Assembly (NCBI RefSeq): GCF_016765635.1
Contig: NZ_JAESVD010000012.1
Coordinates: 62,001-126,000, forward strand
Direction: 5' to 3'
Origin: Shewanella schlegeliana
GTDB lineage: Bacteria; Pseudomonadota; Gammaproteobacteria; Enterobacterales; Shewanellaceae
Length of the DNA: 64,000 nt
The notes under the pieces are model-generated. The model saw only the letters and a program-made list of their open reading frames with translations. It was not told the origin of the DNA and searched no databases. Of the stretch, positions 24,758-32,900 are shown piece by piece. Every line of letters starts with the position of its first letter. Within the stretch, counting starts at the first letter, position 1. Both the position numbers and the translations under genes were made by a program.

Positions 24758-25054
24758 TTATTGCAGATAAGGCTTCATCAGTTCGGCAAGATAAACGAGA
24801 ACGTCATATTCATCTTCTCTGTCAGTAGATAACCAACAGATGTCGCCATAAAACTCATAGTGTAGCTGTAAGTGTGTACCTTCAAACTCCAACAACCACT
24901 GATGGCGATCGGCTCCCCATTGCTTTTCCACCACCCGGCAATCAAGCGCTCTAGCAAAGGGCTCGGCAAACAGTTCAAACTGCTCAAAATCGATATCGCT
25001 CTGTACCGACAGGCTCAGAGTATCTTTATCTAACTTAACCGCCTTTAACTTCAT
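24758..25054 (-). CDS. Small conserved protein, probably DUF3630
   Basis: 98-residue acidic cytoplasmic protein with a predicted alpha/beta pattern: strand VKLDKDTLSLSVQ, helix EQFELFAEPFARAL, strands HQWLLEFEGTHLQLHYE and CWLSTDREDEYDVLVYLAEL. This composition and its place beside srkA correspond to the DUF3630 family of Shewanella-type bacteria; function unknown. It ends 84 bp before the srkA start, in the same direction. Confidence 0.65.
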   Translation of the reverse strand: MKLKAVKLDKDTLSLSVQSDIDFEQFELFAEPFARALDCRVVEKQWGADRHQWLLEFEGTHLQLHYEFYGDICWLSTDREDEYDVLVYLAELMKPYLQ

Positions 25055-25110
25055 CGCAACTCTCTTTTCGTTCTCTTTTGACTCTATTCGTAGCTCGGAG
25101 CAGCTTTAGG

Positions 25111-25404
25111 CTAATTCCCCGAAGAGATCACATTTTGACAGCTGAGTGACTGGCCATCGGCCTCACACTGATAACCGCAAACATAGTGACCACCGATATC
25201 GCCACCGAGGCGAACCAGTCCCTTTCCTTTTGCATGGCACTGTTCGATAGTTTCATAGTAGCCACTAATATAGCTGGATGACTGCTCAACACTGGGCTGG
25301 GTTTGACTGTCAGGATAATACAATAGCGTCCACTCGGGAGATTGAGTGCAAGCAACTAAGCCGATTGAAGCTATCCCGAACAAACATAGCGAACGAAAAC
25401 TCAT
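25111..25404 (-). CDS. Small lipoprotein of unknown function
   Basis: 97-residue protein with signal and lipobox (GLVAC at residues 15-19), then a short mature domain with five cysteines besides the lipid Cys (EQCHAKG, VCGYQC, SLSC). ETIEQCHAKGKGLVRLG and GHYVCGYQC recur in small secreted gamma-proteobacterial proteins. No function assigned. Same strand as the DUF3630 and srkA genes. Confidence 0.65.
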   Translation of the reverse strand: MSFRSLCLFGIASIGLVACTQSPEWTLLYYPDSQTQPSVEQSSSYISGYYETIEQCHAKGKGLVRLGGDIGGHYVCGYQCEADGQSLSCQNVISSGN

Positions 25405-25422
25405 ATAACACTTCCTCTAAAT

Positions 25423-25464
25423 AAAAAGGCGAAGCCCAAAATTCAACTCTGGGTTTCGCCTCTT
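25423..25464 (-). terminator. Terminator of the TPR-like anchor protein gene
   Basis: GGCGAAGCCCA / TGGGTTTCGCC, 11-bp stem with one G-T pair, with a T run on the minus strand side (AAAAA at 25423-25427), 60 bp beyond the stop at 25524. Confidence 0.75.
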
Positions 25465-25523
25465 CGGTAACCACTCTGCTTATTCTACACAGCTTAGTGA
25501 TCGATTGCCTTTAACTATTAATG

Positions 25524-26360
25524 CTATTTACTGGCTTTTGCCTTTGCCTTGTCGATACGGGTAATTCGCCCTTCAAAGCCAGTCACTGTGCCATCGGTCA
25601 GACCATACTCAATTGCTGTCTTACAAATTGATATCGCTGCGTCGAACTCGCCATTATCATTAAGCAGGGTCGACAGGTGCATCATTGCCGTTCCCTTCAC
25701 TTCTGCGTCAGGATTTTCAGCCTTAAGTCCCTTAACATAGGCGGCAAATACCTCAAGATAGCTTTGAGAAAGCGTTGCACCATATTGCACATATTCGCTT
25801 TGCTTACGCTGCTTGTAGCACTCGGCGATAGCAGTAGAGATCGCTAGGTGTTGTGCTGGAGCGTCACTGGCTTGCTCAAGTTCGCTAACGGCTTTAGTTA
25901 GCTTCGAGCTTGCCCATGATAGATTGACAGTCTCGGCCTTTGGCTCTTGCTTAGACTCTTGCTTAGGCTCAAGTTCAGCCTCAGCTTCTGGCTCAGCTAC
26001 AAGTTTAGGCTGAACCTCCGGCTGAGACTCTATTACAGGCTGAGGTTCTACAACAGGAGCAGCTTTAGCGACAACCTCAGGTTTCACTTCTGGCTCTGGC
26101 TCTGGCTCTGGCTGTACGGCAGTTTTAACCATCTCTTTTTCATGGTCAAGCTTAGGCTCAAAACTCACACCATCAACCGTAGGGGTGGACACATCTTCGG
26201 TTGTCTCTGGCGTGATATCTTTAATCTGCGTCTCAGGCACATCTTGCGCCTCTTCTGACTGCTTAGCTGCTTGTTCTTTCTCTGCTTGCGCCGCTTTTTG
26301 AGTGCGTCTATAGAGATAAACACCTATTACAATCAGCAGTATAATGGCTATTTCTTTCAT
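25524..26360 (-). CDS. Membrane-anchored protein with acidic Pro/Glu spacer and helical repeat domain
   Basis: 278-residue protein. One N-terminal membrane helix (EIAIILLIVIGVYLY), then a Glu/Gln/Pro-rich low-complexity spacer (about residues 20-145, including PEPEPEPEV and QPKLVAEPEAEAELEP), then an alpha-helical domain (about 150-278: LTKAVSELEQASDAPAQHLA ... HLSTLLNDNGEFDAAISICK) that resembles TPR-type repeats. Probably faces the cytoplasm as a scaffold; function unknown. ATG 26360 has GGTGGA upstream; a GTG nine bases earlier is less likely. The spacer's codon repeats create spurious antisense reading frames. Confidence 0.65.
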   Translation of the reverse strand: MKEIAIILLIVIGVYLYRRTQKAAQAEKEQAAKQSEEAQDVPETQIKDITPETTEDVSTPTVDGVSFEPKLDHEKEMVKTAVQPEPEPEPEVKPEVVAKAAPVVEPQPVIESQPEVQPKLVAEPEAEAELEPKQESKQEPKAETVNLSWASSKLTKAVSELEQASDAPAQHLAISTAIAECYKQRKQSEYVQYGATLSQSYLEVFAAYVKGLKAENPDAEVKGTAMMHLSTLLNDNGEFDAAISICKTAIEYGLTDGTVTGFEGRITRIDKAKAKASK

Positions 26361-26548
26361 TGTTTCCACCGTAGGTTGGCCACGAACACATCCGTCATAT
26401 GCTTATAGGGCGACACGAATGAGTAAAAATTAAGCATTATTAGTAATGCATTCTCTCTCTTAAAATCAAGTATTTATATCTCTTTTTTAATCGGGTATCA
26501 AAAATATTCGTTTTTTGGGGTATTACAAAGCATAAATAAGCTTAGCGA

Positions 26549-26690
26549 TTAAGATGTTAGCTGCATTAGGGTCGGAGAACTCTTCAAAGGATAAGCCTTT
26601 GCTAGATAATAGCCTTGAACCAAATCGACAGCACAACTTTCTATAAATTCATCTTCTTGCAGTATTCCTCTGCAGCAACAACTTTGCCGT
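26549..26690 (-). pseudogene. Relic of an EAL-domain protein gene
   Basis: Reading the minus strand, the frame ending in a stop at 26549-26551 encodes DLVQGYYLAKAYPLK, the C-terminal signature of EAL (c-di-GMP phosphodiesterase) domains (QGYxLAKP). Further upstream, in another frame, VAAEE resembles the (V)AEGVE motif. Stops and frameshifts separate the pieces and no start exists, so it is a decayed fragment. The rest of 26361-26950 shows no gene. Confidence 0.55.
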
Positions 26691-26950
26691 TTGCGACTTA
26701 CCCAATCGAGTCATGTGTCTCTCAATCTCTTTCCCTTTATTCTAGGCCGCATCTAACAATAGAGCGCTATCTATTTTTACTTTATTGAACTGATACTTGA
26801 GCAAAATGAAGAAGTGATGCATAAGACTCGTTGCCAGTCAGTTAATAAGCACTATTTTGTGCACACCTTCAAACTTTCGCCCTTATATTTTGTCACTAAA
26901 AGATAACCCACTTATTATGAAAATAACCCAGTAAGTTACTAAGGTATCTC

Positions 26951-27346
26951 ATGGCATTTGAACAACTGCTCAGTGGCAAACTTCTCAGAGAGTTTAAGAC
27001 AATTTCCGCAATGGTGAAGATCTACTGTAAGGCACACCATAAAGAGTCTGACAGTCACCCTTGCGAAGAGTGTGAAAGCTTTATCGAATACGCTCATACT
27101 CGCTTAGACAGATGCCCCTATGGCCAGGAAAAGCCAACCTGCAACAAATGCCCAGTGCATTGCTACAAACCTCACATGAAGGCCAAGGCACGTGAGATCA
27201 TGATTTTTGCCGGCCCAAGAATGCTATTGCCTCATCCCATAATGGCTGTTCGTCATCTACTATCTGAACGTCACCCAGCCCCAGGTAAGCCGCCAGAGGC
27301 AAGCTCTAATCGCCACCAGCGCATAAAAGTTTCCATAAAGGACTAA
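26951..27346 (+). CDS. ygbA: YgbA-like protein (nitrous-oxide-stimulated promoter family)
   Basis: 131-residue cytoplasmic protein with conserved Cys/His pattern: MVKIYCKAHHK, PCEECESFIEYAHTRLDRCPYG, KPTCNKCPVHCYKPHM, then REIMIFAGPRMLLPHPIMAVRHLL. This matches E. coli YgbA, an NsrR-controlled protein important for recovery from nitrosative stress. The eight cysteines suggest a metal or Fe-S cluster. Monocistronic; a hairpin follows the stop. Confidence 0.85.
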   Translation: MAFEQLLSGKLLREFKTISAMVKIYCKAHHKESDSHPCEECESFIEYAHTRLDRCPYGQEKPTCNKCPVHCYKPHMKAKAREIMIFAGPRMLLPHPIMAVRHLLSERHPAPGKPPEASSNRHQRIKVSIKD

Positions 27347-27351
27347 CAAGC

Positions 27352-27383
27352 CTCGTCCAAGCTCAAAGCGGCTCTTGGACGAG
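27352..27383 (+). terminator. Hairpin after ygbA
   Basis: CTCGTCCAAG-N12-CTTGGACGAG: perfect 10-bp stem 5 bp after the ygbA stop. No clear T run follows, so it may be a 3'-end hairpin rather than an intrinsic terminator. Confidence 0.5.
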
Positions 27384-27545
27384 ATAGATAATCCGCTAGA
27401 TAAAATCACCTTTATTTCAACTCCAGATTTGTAACTTGCTTGTGTATTTGAAATTCACTACTAGACTTTTGAAAAGTAAAAGGACTTATTCAAAGCTGGA
27501 TGTCTAATTTCACTCAGTAACAGATACGGCATGGAGGCTGAAAAT

Positions 27546-28748
27546 TTGAGCAAAGAAATCCTACTCGTTGAAGACAATAAGGTCATGCAGTTGCTGATGA
27601 CTAAAATGCTCTCTTCAAGGGGTTATCGAGTCATTAGTGCCTTTAATGGAATCGATGCTCTTGCTCAACTCGATAAGCACCCCTCTATCCAGCTAGTTCT
27701 CAGTGACTGGATGATGCCCGGCTTAAACGGCATCGAACTTTGTTATCGCTTAAAATCTCCCGAATATGGCCGCTACATCTTCTTCGTTTTACTGTCAGGG
27801 CGTGATGATAAAGAATCTATTGTCGAAGGAATTAATGCCGGAGCCGATGACTTTGTCGCCAAAGATACCAATATTAACGAACTCGATGCTCGACTAAAGG
27901 CGGGGCTAAGAAACCTAGAATTACACAACCAGCTTATAACCAAAAATATTGAACTAGACCGGGCCTATGCCACCATGAAGGAAGATCTAGAGTCAGCCAA
28001 CTTATTAATCCGCCGCATGCTTCCTAGTCAAACCTCTTTCCAAGGCGTTGAACTTCACTACACACATATTCCTAGCGCCCAAATAGGGGGCGATATGCTT
28101 GGTTGTATGCAGCTAGATGAAGACCATATTGCTATCTACCTGTTTGATGTGTCGGGGCACGGAGTCACTTCGGCATTGATGTCTTTTGCCATCCAGCAAA
28201 GTATTAGCTCCAACTCCGCCAGCAACTCTAATGTAAAACGCAAGAAGGAAACCGATCCCTTTTATAGCCTCAGGGATCCCAGTGAAGTATTAGCTAGGCT
28301 CAACCGGAGCTACATCAACCAGGATGATAATAATCTCTATTTCACTATGGTTTATGCCGTGCTTAACACTAAAAGCGGACTATTAAACTATGCCTTCGCG
28401 GGTCACCCGCCGATGATCTGGTTGCAAAAACAGCAACAACAGTGTCTCTTCATACAACAAGAAAGCTTTGTCGTTGGCATGTTCGATTTCGCCGATTTCC
28501 AAACCGAGCAGGTACAACTCAATTGCGGTGACCGAATATTTCTCTATTCAGACGGTATCACCGAGGCCGAATCCAGTGACAATCAACAATTTTCTGAACA
28601 AGGTTTAAAGCAGCTAGTTCAGGACTTAGCCGATCAGCCTGCAGCCAAGCAGACCGACACCATAGTAGAGACACTCAAAAGTTGGTCAGGTACAGCGCAA
28701 TTCAATGATGACATCAGCTTATTAGTATTTGAATGGAAAGGAAATTAA
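27546..28748 (+). CDS. Response regulator with PP2C-type phosphatase output (RsbU/HsbR-like)
   Basis: 400-residue protein: receiver domain (residues about 5-120; acidic pocket VEDN, phospho-acceptor D54 in SDWMMPG, Lys in AKDT replacing the usual KP) followed by a linker coiled coil and a SpoIIE/PP2C phosphatase (about 175-400; GGDMLGCMQLDEDHIAIYLF, DVSGHGVTSALMS, FLYSDGITEAES, FNDDISLLVF). It should dephosphorylate the STAS protein encoded next. A TTG start at 27546 is preferred: it has GGAGG 9 bases upstream and yields MSKEILLVEDN; an ATG at 27531 overlaps that ribosome site. First gene of a five-gene partner-switching cassette. Confidence 0.87.
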   Translation: MSKEILLVEDNKVMQLLMTKMLSSRGYRVISAFNGIDALAQLDKHPSIQLVLSDWMMPGLNGIELCYRLKSPEYGRYIFFVLLSGRDDKESIVEGINAGADDFVAKDTNINELDARLKAGLRNLELHNQLITKNIELDRAYATMKEDLESANLLIRRMLPSQTSFQGVELHYTHIPSAQIGGDMLGCMQLDEDHIAIYLFDVSGHGVTSALMSFAIQQSISSNSASNSNVKRKKETDPFYSLRDPSEVLARLNRSYINQDDNNLYFTMVYAVLNTKSGLLNYAFAGHPPMIWLQKQQQQCLFIQQESFVVGMFDFADFQTEQVQLNCGDRIFLYSDGITEAESSDNQQFSEQGLKQLVQDLADQPAAKQTDTIVETLKSWSGTAQFNDDISLLVFEWKGN

Positions 28749-28761
28749 TCGAGGACACAGT

Positions 28762-29094
28762 ATGCAATTCGACATAATCGAGAAAGGTCAATACACAGTG
28801 ATCCAAGTTAGAGAGGCGAGATTTGACGCTAAGCTAGCCCCCTCATTTCGTGAAGAACTCGAAAAAATACAAGGCAACATCCGCGACCACTTGGTTCTGG
28901 ATCTCGGTGATGTTCGCTTTATGGATAGCAGTGGACTAGGAGCCGTGATGGGCGCCTACAAGATGCTACGCAACACCAAGATTAGTATCGTTAATCCACA
29001 AAAGCCCATCTTAGACCTACTCAAGCTGACTCGAATAGATAAGCTGATATTAAGTCACCCAACGATAGAAGACGCTCTCGCGCCTACCACTTAA
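28762..29094 (+). CDS. STAS-domain anti-sigma factor antagonist
   Basis: 110-residue SpoIIAA/RsbV/HsbA-like protein. The conserved phospho-site is S56 in MDSSGLGAVMGAYK; the IVNPQKPILDLLKLTRIDKL end is typical. Phosphorylated by an RsbW-like kinase and dephosphorylated by a PP2C phosphatase, it switches partners. The start is ATG 28762 (GAGG 8 bases upstream), 13 bp after the phosphatase gene. Both partner enzymes are in this cassette. Confidence 0.9.
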   Translation: MQFDIIEKGQYTVIQVREARFDAKLAPSFREELEKIQGNIRDHLVLDLGDVRFMDSSGLGAVMGAYKMLRNTKISIVNPQKPILDLLKLTRIDKLILSHPTIEDALAPTT

Positions 29095-29106
29095 AAGGAC
29101 TGTGTG

Positions 29107-30300
29107 ATGAAAGGAATGATACTTGCCGCAGGGAAAGGCACACGCATTAAACCTATCTCCTATGCAATACCAAAACCTATGGTTCCAATTCTAGGCAAGC
29201 CCGTGATGGAGTCGATGATCCAGCTGTTTGCTAAGCATGGCATCGACAAGATAGTGGTAAATACTAGTCATTTGGCTGAGATAATCGAAAATTATTTTGG
29301 TGACGGCCACCATTTCAACGTTCAGCTCTCATACTCCTATGAGGCGAAAGAGGTCGATGGCGAATATGTTAGTCAGGCACTCGGCAGTGCTGGTGGCATG
29401 CGAAAAATACAGGACTTTTCTGGTTTCTTTGATGAAACCTTCGTCGTGGTATGTGGGGATGCTTGGATAGATCTGGACTTAAAAGAAGCCGTAGAGCATC
29501 ACAAGAAGCATGGCGGAATCGCAACTATCATCACCAAAGAGGTCGACAGCTCCGAAGTGAGTAAATATGGTGTCGTGGTCACCGACAAGTACAATCAGGT
29601 CACCAGCTTCCAAGAAAAACCCGCAGAATCCGAGGCTCTTTCTAACAACATTAATACCGGCATCTATATCTTTGAGCCCGCTATTTTTGACTTTATTCCT
29701 AGAGATATAGAGTTTGATATCGGTAGCGATCTCTTCCCGCTACTTGTCGAGCGCCAAGCCAACTTCTATGCCATAAATATGGACTTCCAATGGCTAGATG
29801 TCGGCAAAGTCAAAGATGTATGGGAAGTTACCAGCGATATTATTAGCGGTAAGGTCAAAGGCTACCCAATCCCTGGCACCCAAGTATCTCCAGGTGTATG
29901 GCTAGGCATCAATACCCGTGTCGACACCAGTAAATGTAACATTACCCCTCCCGTTATCATTAGCAGTGGCAGCGAAGTTCAAGATGGCGCAACCATCATA
30001 GGCCCGGTCGTTATTGGTGCCAATTGTAAGGTCGAAGCTAAGAGCCTAGTGAGCAACACCCTCATTTGTGACTATATTCACCTCGCTGACGACGCTTACA
30101 TCGTTAATAAAACCATGTTTGGAGATTACTTATTGGGCCACGATGGCTATACCCAGCTATTAACGGAATGCCAGTACGTCCATATTCTAAAAAATCGTAA
30201 TGTATCACGCCCCATAGGTGGCGTTGCCACTATCGATAATCTCTACAAGTCGACGCCCATTCCCCACGATATTTTGGCACCATTACAGCAAGTGAAATAG
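29107..30300 (+). CDS. Sugar-1-phosphate nucleotidyltransferase with left-handed beta-helix
   Basis: 397-residue GlmU/ManC-like enzyme: N-terminal nucleotidyltransferase (MKGMILAAGKGTRIKPISYA, PKPMVPILGKP, CGDAWIDLDLKEAV, FQEKP, NTGIYIFEP, WLDVGKVKDVW) followed by hexapeptide-repeat segments (ISSGSEVQDGATIIGPVVIG). It should make an NDP-sugar (GDP-mannose or similar) from NTP and sugar phosphate. A biosynthetic enzyme inside a signalling cassette is unusual; it could supply a polysaccharide precursor whose use is controlled by the cassette. Start ATG 29107 with AAGGA upstream. Confidence 0.85.
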   Translation: MKGMILAAGKGTRIKPISYAIPKPMVPILGKPVMESMIQLFAKHGIDKIVVNTSHLAEIIENYFGDGHHFNVQLSYSYEAKEVDGEYVSQALGSAGGMRKIQDFSGFFDETFVVVCGDAWIDLDLKEAVEHHKKHGGIATIITKEVDSSEVSKYGVVVTDKYNQVTSFQEKPAESEALSNNINTGIYIFEPAIFDFIPRDIEFDIGSDLFPLLVERQANFYAINMDFQWLDVGKVKDVWEVTSDIISGKVKGYPIPGTQVSPGVWLGINTRVDTSKCNITPPVIISSGSEVQDGATIIGPVVIGANCKVEAKSLVSNTLICDYIHLADDAYIVNKTMFGDYLLGHDGYTQLLTECQYVHILKNRNVSRPIGGVATIDNLYKSTPIPHDILAPLQQVK

Positions 30301-30311
30301 GGAGAGATGAT

Positions 30312-30755
30312 GTGAGTACAGGGAAGTTTCATAAACAATACTCAAGCTGTTTGGAGGCATCTCGTACAGTGGCCTCTGATATTCTTCCTTTTTGGCAATC
30401 ACTCGGATTAGATGTCGCAGTTACCGGGCAGATGGAGCTGTGCCTAGTCGAAATCGTCAATAACGTCTTTGAGCATGCCTACTCAAATCTTGAAGGTGCC
30501 AAGTTTGAGATCACCTCCTACCTAAGTGATACAAGTAAATTAGTTATTGAGGTCTCTGACTACGGCGATTCGATGCCGACACATATCCTTAAAGATCTCC
30601 CCAAGATGGACTTTATAGAGCCATTGGCGGCCGATCCCAATACTTGGTTGCAAAGCCGCAGAGGACTGAAGATCATCCAGCAGCTTTCAGACAAAATAGA
30701 ATACCATTCACATAAGAGTCGAAACACTTTCAGGCTACTGAGAAAGACAAGCTAA
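30312..30755 (+). CDS. RsbW/SpoIIAB-like ATP-binding kinase
   Basis: 147-residue GHKL ATPase of the anti-sigma/serine kinase type. The N box is LCLVEIVNNVFEHAYSN (E and N conserved), the G1-like box is VSDYGDSMP, and RRGLKIIQQLSDKIEY is the G2-like region. GTG start at 30312 with GGAGAG upstream; an ATG at 30307 runs into a stop at once. Partner of the STAS protein. No sigma factor gene lies nearby, so its target is unknown. Confidence 0.85.
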   Translation: MSTGKFHKQYSSCLEASRTVASDILPFWQSLGLDVAVTGQMELCLVEIVNNVFEHAYSNLEGAKFEITSYLSDTSKLVIEVSDYGDSMPTHILKDLPKMDFIEPLAADPNTWLQSRRGLKIIQQLSDKIEYHSHKSRNTFRLLRKTS

Positions 30756-30850
30756 AGGATTAGGCTTACCCTAATTACAACAAATATAGTCACAAATTAA
30801 CTGGCATCGCTTGATAGCGATTAATTGCCCATACAATTAAGGGAGAGTTT

Positions 30851-31177
30851 ATGATTAAGGTTGATGAATTAAAAGCACTCTGTGATGGCGATGATTCTAT
30901 GCTGAACATGCTACTTACCCTCTATATCGAAGAGTATGGCCAAAGTGCCAAGCATATTCAGCAAAGCTATCGAACAGAAGATATAGATGGATTATTCCGT
31001 ATCAGCCATGAGCTCAAAGGCATGTTCAGTAACCTGTGTGCACAAGATGCAGTAAGCTTGGCCCAAGTCGTTGAGTCGAGCTCAAAAGGCGGCTTACTCC
31101 CAGAGCAAATAGCAATAAACAACTTGTGTAGCGAAATCCAAACCATTAATCAGCAAATAGCAGCAATCCTACAATAA
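30851..31177 (+). CDS. Histidine phosphotransfer (Hpt) domain protein
   Basis: 108-residue single-domain phosphotransfer protein with the acceptor H53 in RISHELKGMFSNL, preceded by an all-helical bundle (LLTLYIEEYGQSAKHIQQ). It likely passes phosphate between a hybrid kinase (for instance the one at 32901) and a receiver such as the phosphatase at 27546, as HptB does for HsbR in Pseudomonas (parallel is established knowledge; the link here is inference). Last gene of the cassette, after a 95-bp gap with GGGAGAG before the ATG. Confidence 0.85.
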   Translation: MIKVDELKALCDGDDSMLNMLLTLYIEEYGQSAKHIQQSYRTEDIDGLFRISHELKGMFSNLCAQDAVSLAQVVESSSKGGLLPEQIAINNLCSEIQTINQQIAAILQ

Positions 31178-31257
31178 CCGACGCTATTCACCCTGAAAGC
31201 TAAGCAGGATCGGCTAGCCTGCTACCTATGCCCCACGCTCTTAGCCTTAATCAAAAA

Positions 31258-32298
31258 TCAAAATACAAAGTTTACGGTAAGGCTAACTAAATCCACATCA
31301 GCACTTTCACCATACTCCAGTGGAGACGTCACAAACTGAGCCCGATTTCCCTCTTCTTGAGAGAAGATCATCTGGTACTCGAGATTGAAGGAAATGCTCG
31401 AAGTCGCATCATATCTAACCCCTGCTGTCACTCCTTTAGACTTGCGTAATTGATGACTTTCACCGTAGGTCAGATAGGGAGATAGATAGTCAAAGGCATA
31501 GATCGCCGAGGCATACCAGTTAGTCTGCAAACGATCAACCTCTACCTCTGCCATCCAAAGCCAAGACTCATAGCTGTACTCGGCGCCCAGAGTATAAATA
31601 TCCAGCTTTTGCTGCTCTACCGAAGGTTGCTGCCGATATTTTGCCTGCGTAAATCCACTATGGATTCGATAGTTAAACCCAACTAAGTCAACATAGATCC
31701 CGGCCATATATTCGGTATCAAATGTCAGTAAATTATCCCCCAACTCCACCTTGTTTATCCTATCAAAGCCGTAATAGGGCGACACGGTTAACAGGAGCTC
31801 ATCGGAAATCTCATAATCCCAAGCAACAGACAGGCCATCATAAAATGTAAATCCTAAAATGCTGTCATACACCTCCTGAGGAGGTCTAGCCCAAGGGTAG
31901 GCCTGTCCAACATAATAGTACTCAGAAACCAGAAATAGCGGTAAACGCAAACGCCCTGCTCTCACCTCAAAATCATCAAACTCATATGAAAGATAGGCCC
32001 ACTCAAGCACAGGATCGCTCCACTTGTCCTGCGTACGTTTAACCACCTGCCCAGATGCACTTAAGCTATCGAGTAGCTCAACATCTAGCTGCAAACCCAA
32101 TATGGTGTCACAGTCATAACAGGTGCTTTCGGTGATCTCCCTACTAATAAACAGCGGGGTGCGATTATCAGTCTTACTGATAGCAGTAGAGCCAAACCCA
32201 CTAAGAGAAATATTGTCGGTAAGTTCAACGCTCGCCTGCGCGACAGGTAGAAATATGATTGAAGATAATACAATAAAGAATGTTCGGCGAAATAACAT
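31258..32298 (-). CDS. Outer-membrane channel-like beta-barrel
   Basis: 346-residue secreted protein: signal peptide to PVAQA, alternating strands, ends VSLTVNFVF with terminal Phe. ISLSGFGSTAISKT, WAYLSYEFDDFEVRAGRLRLPLFL and LGAEYSYESWLWMAEVE recall porin-like proteins of Shewanella and Vibrio. One CYDC pair probably forms a disulfide. Co-transcribed 2 bp after the PstS-like gene and divergent from the hybrid kinase, so it may belong to that sensory unit. Confidence 0.7.
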   Translation of the reverse strand: MLFRRTFFIVLSSIIFLPVAQASVELTDNISLSGFGSTAISKTDNRTPLFISREITESTCYDCDTILGLQLDVELLDSLSASGQVVKRTQDKWSDPVLEWAYLSYEFDDFEVRAGRLRLPLFLVSEYYYVGQAYPWARPPQEVYDSILGFTFYDGLSVAWDYEISDELLLTVSPYYGFDRINKVELGDNLLTFDTEYMAGIYVDLVGFNYRIHSGFTQAKYRQQPSVEQQKLDIYTLGAEYSYESWLWMAEVEVDRLQTNWYASAIYAFDYLSPYLTYGESHQLRKSKGVTAGVRYDATSSISFNLEYQMIFSQEEGNRAQFVTSPLEYGESADVDLVSLTVNFVF

Positions 32299-32300
32299 GA

Positions 32301-32810
32301 CTACTCTCCCTGAGGCACGGTTATCAAGATATTGACTTCTGCTGGCACTGATTCGATAGGCGCATAGGCTATGCCGTTAGGGTTATCATTAAGCCATTTT
32401 AAAATCTGTTTAATATCATCACTGTCAAGCTCATCAGGCGGAGAGCCTCTGCCCGAAAATGCAAGCCCCGCCCAGTAGCCATTCATCTGCGAAACAGACT
32501 TGCCGAGTAGCATCTTATAAAACTCTTCTCTATGAATGGAGGTTTCAGGAAGGTCTACCAAGACAATTTTCAAGCTGCCCGATATTTTCTTACTCTTACC
32601 GCGATAGAGCATTCTCGCCTTGCTCTTACTCAAGGGGGGCAAGTCATCATTAAGGCTAAAAATAGCAAATTCAATATCGTCGTTTTCATCGATGCTGGCT
32701 TCGACAGCGAGAAGGGGAGAAGAGATACAACAAAGCACCAGCACGACAAAGAGCTGAAAATAGACAGGCCTAACTCGCACGCTTAATCCCTTAAACATTA
32801 AAACCCTCAA
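32301..32810 (-). CDS. Periplasmic PstS-like binding-protein fragment family
   Basis: 169-residue secreted protein with an N-terminal signal (LFVVLVLCCISSPLLA). LPPLSKSKARMLYRGKSKK, ETSIHREEFYKMLLGKSVSQM and NPNGIAYAPIESVP match short PstS-like (phosphate-binding-protein-like) domains often annotated as phosphate ABC transporter substrate-binding. It is only about half a full binding protein and no ABC transporter is nearby, so a sensory or accessory role with the neighbouring barrel and kinase is more likely. Confidence 0.65.
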   Translation of the reverse strand: MRVLMFKGLSVRVRPVYFQLFVVLVLCCISSPLLAVEASIDENDDIEFAIFSLNDDLPPLSKSKARMLYRGKSKKISGSLKIVLVDLPETSIHREEFYKMLLGKSVSQMNGYWAGLAFSGRGSPPDELDSDDIKQILKWLNDNPNGIAYAPIESVPAEVNILITVPQGE

Positions 32811-32900
32811 TCCTAGATAGTTTTTGTACTATGCTGAATATAGTCAAGGCTAAGTTAAACTACAAGAATCGCGCTAACTTGTTCAATTCATGGAGTAGAA

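Noticed and set aside
25947..26258. 103-codon plus-strand frame rich in Leu, Arg and Trp
   Set aside because: Antisense reading of the Glu/Gln/Pro low-complexity spacer of the anchor protein.
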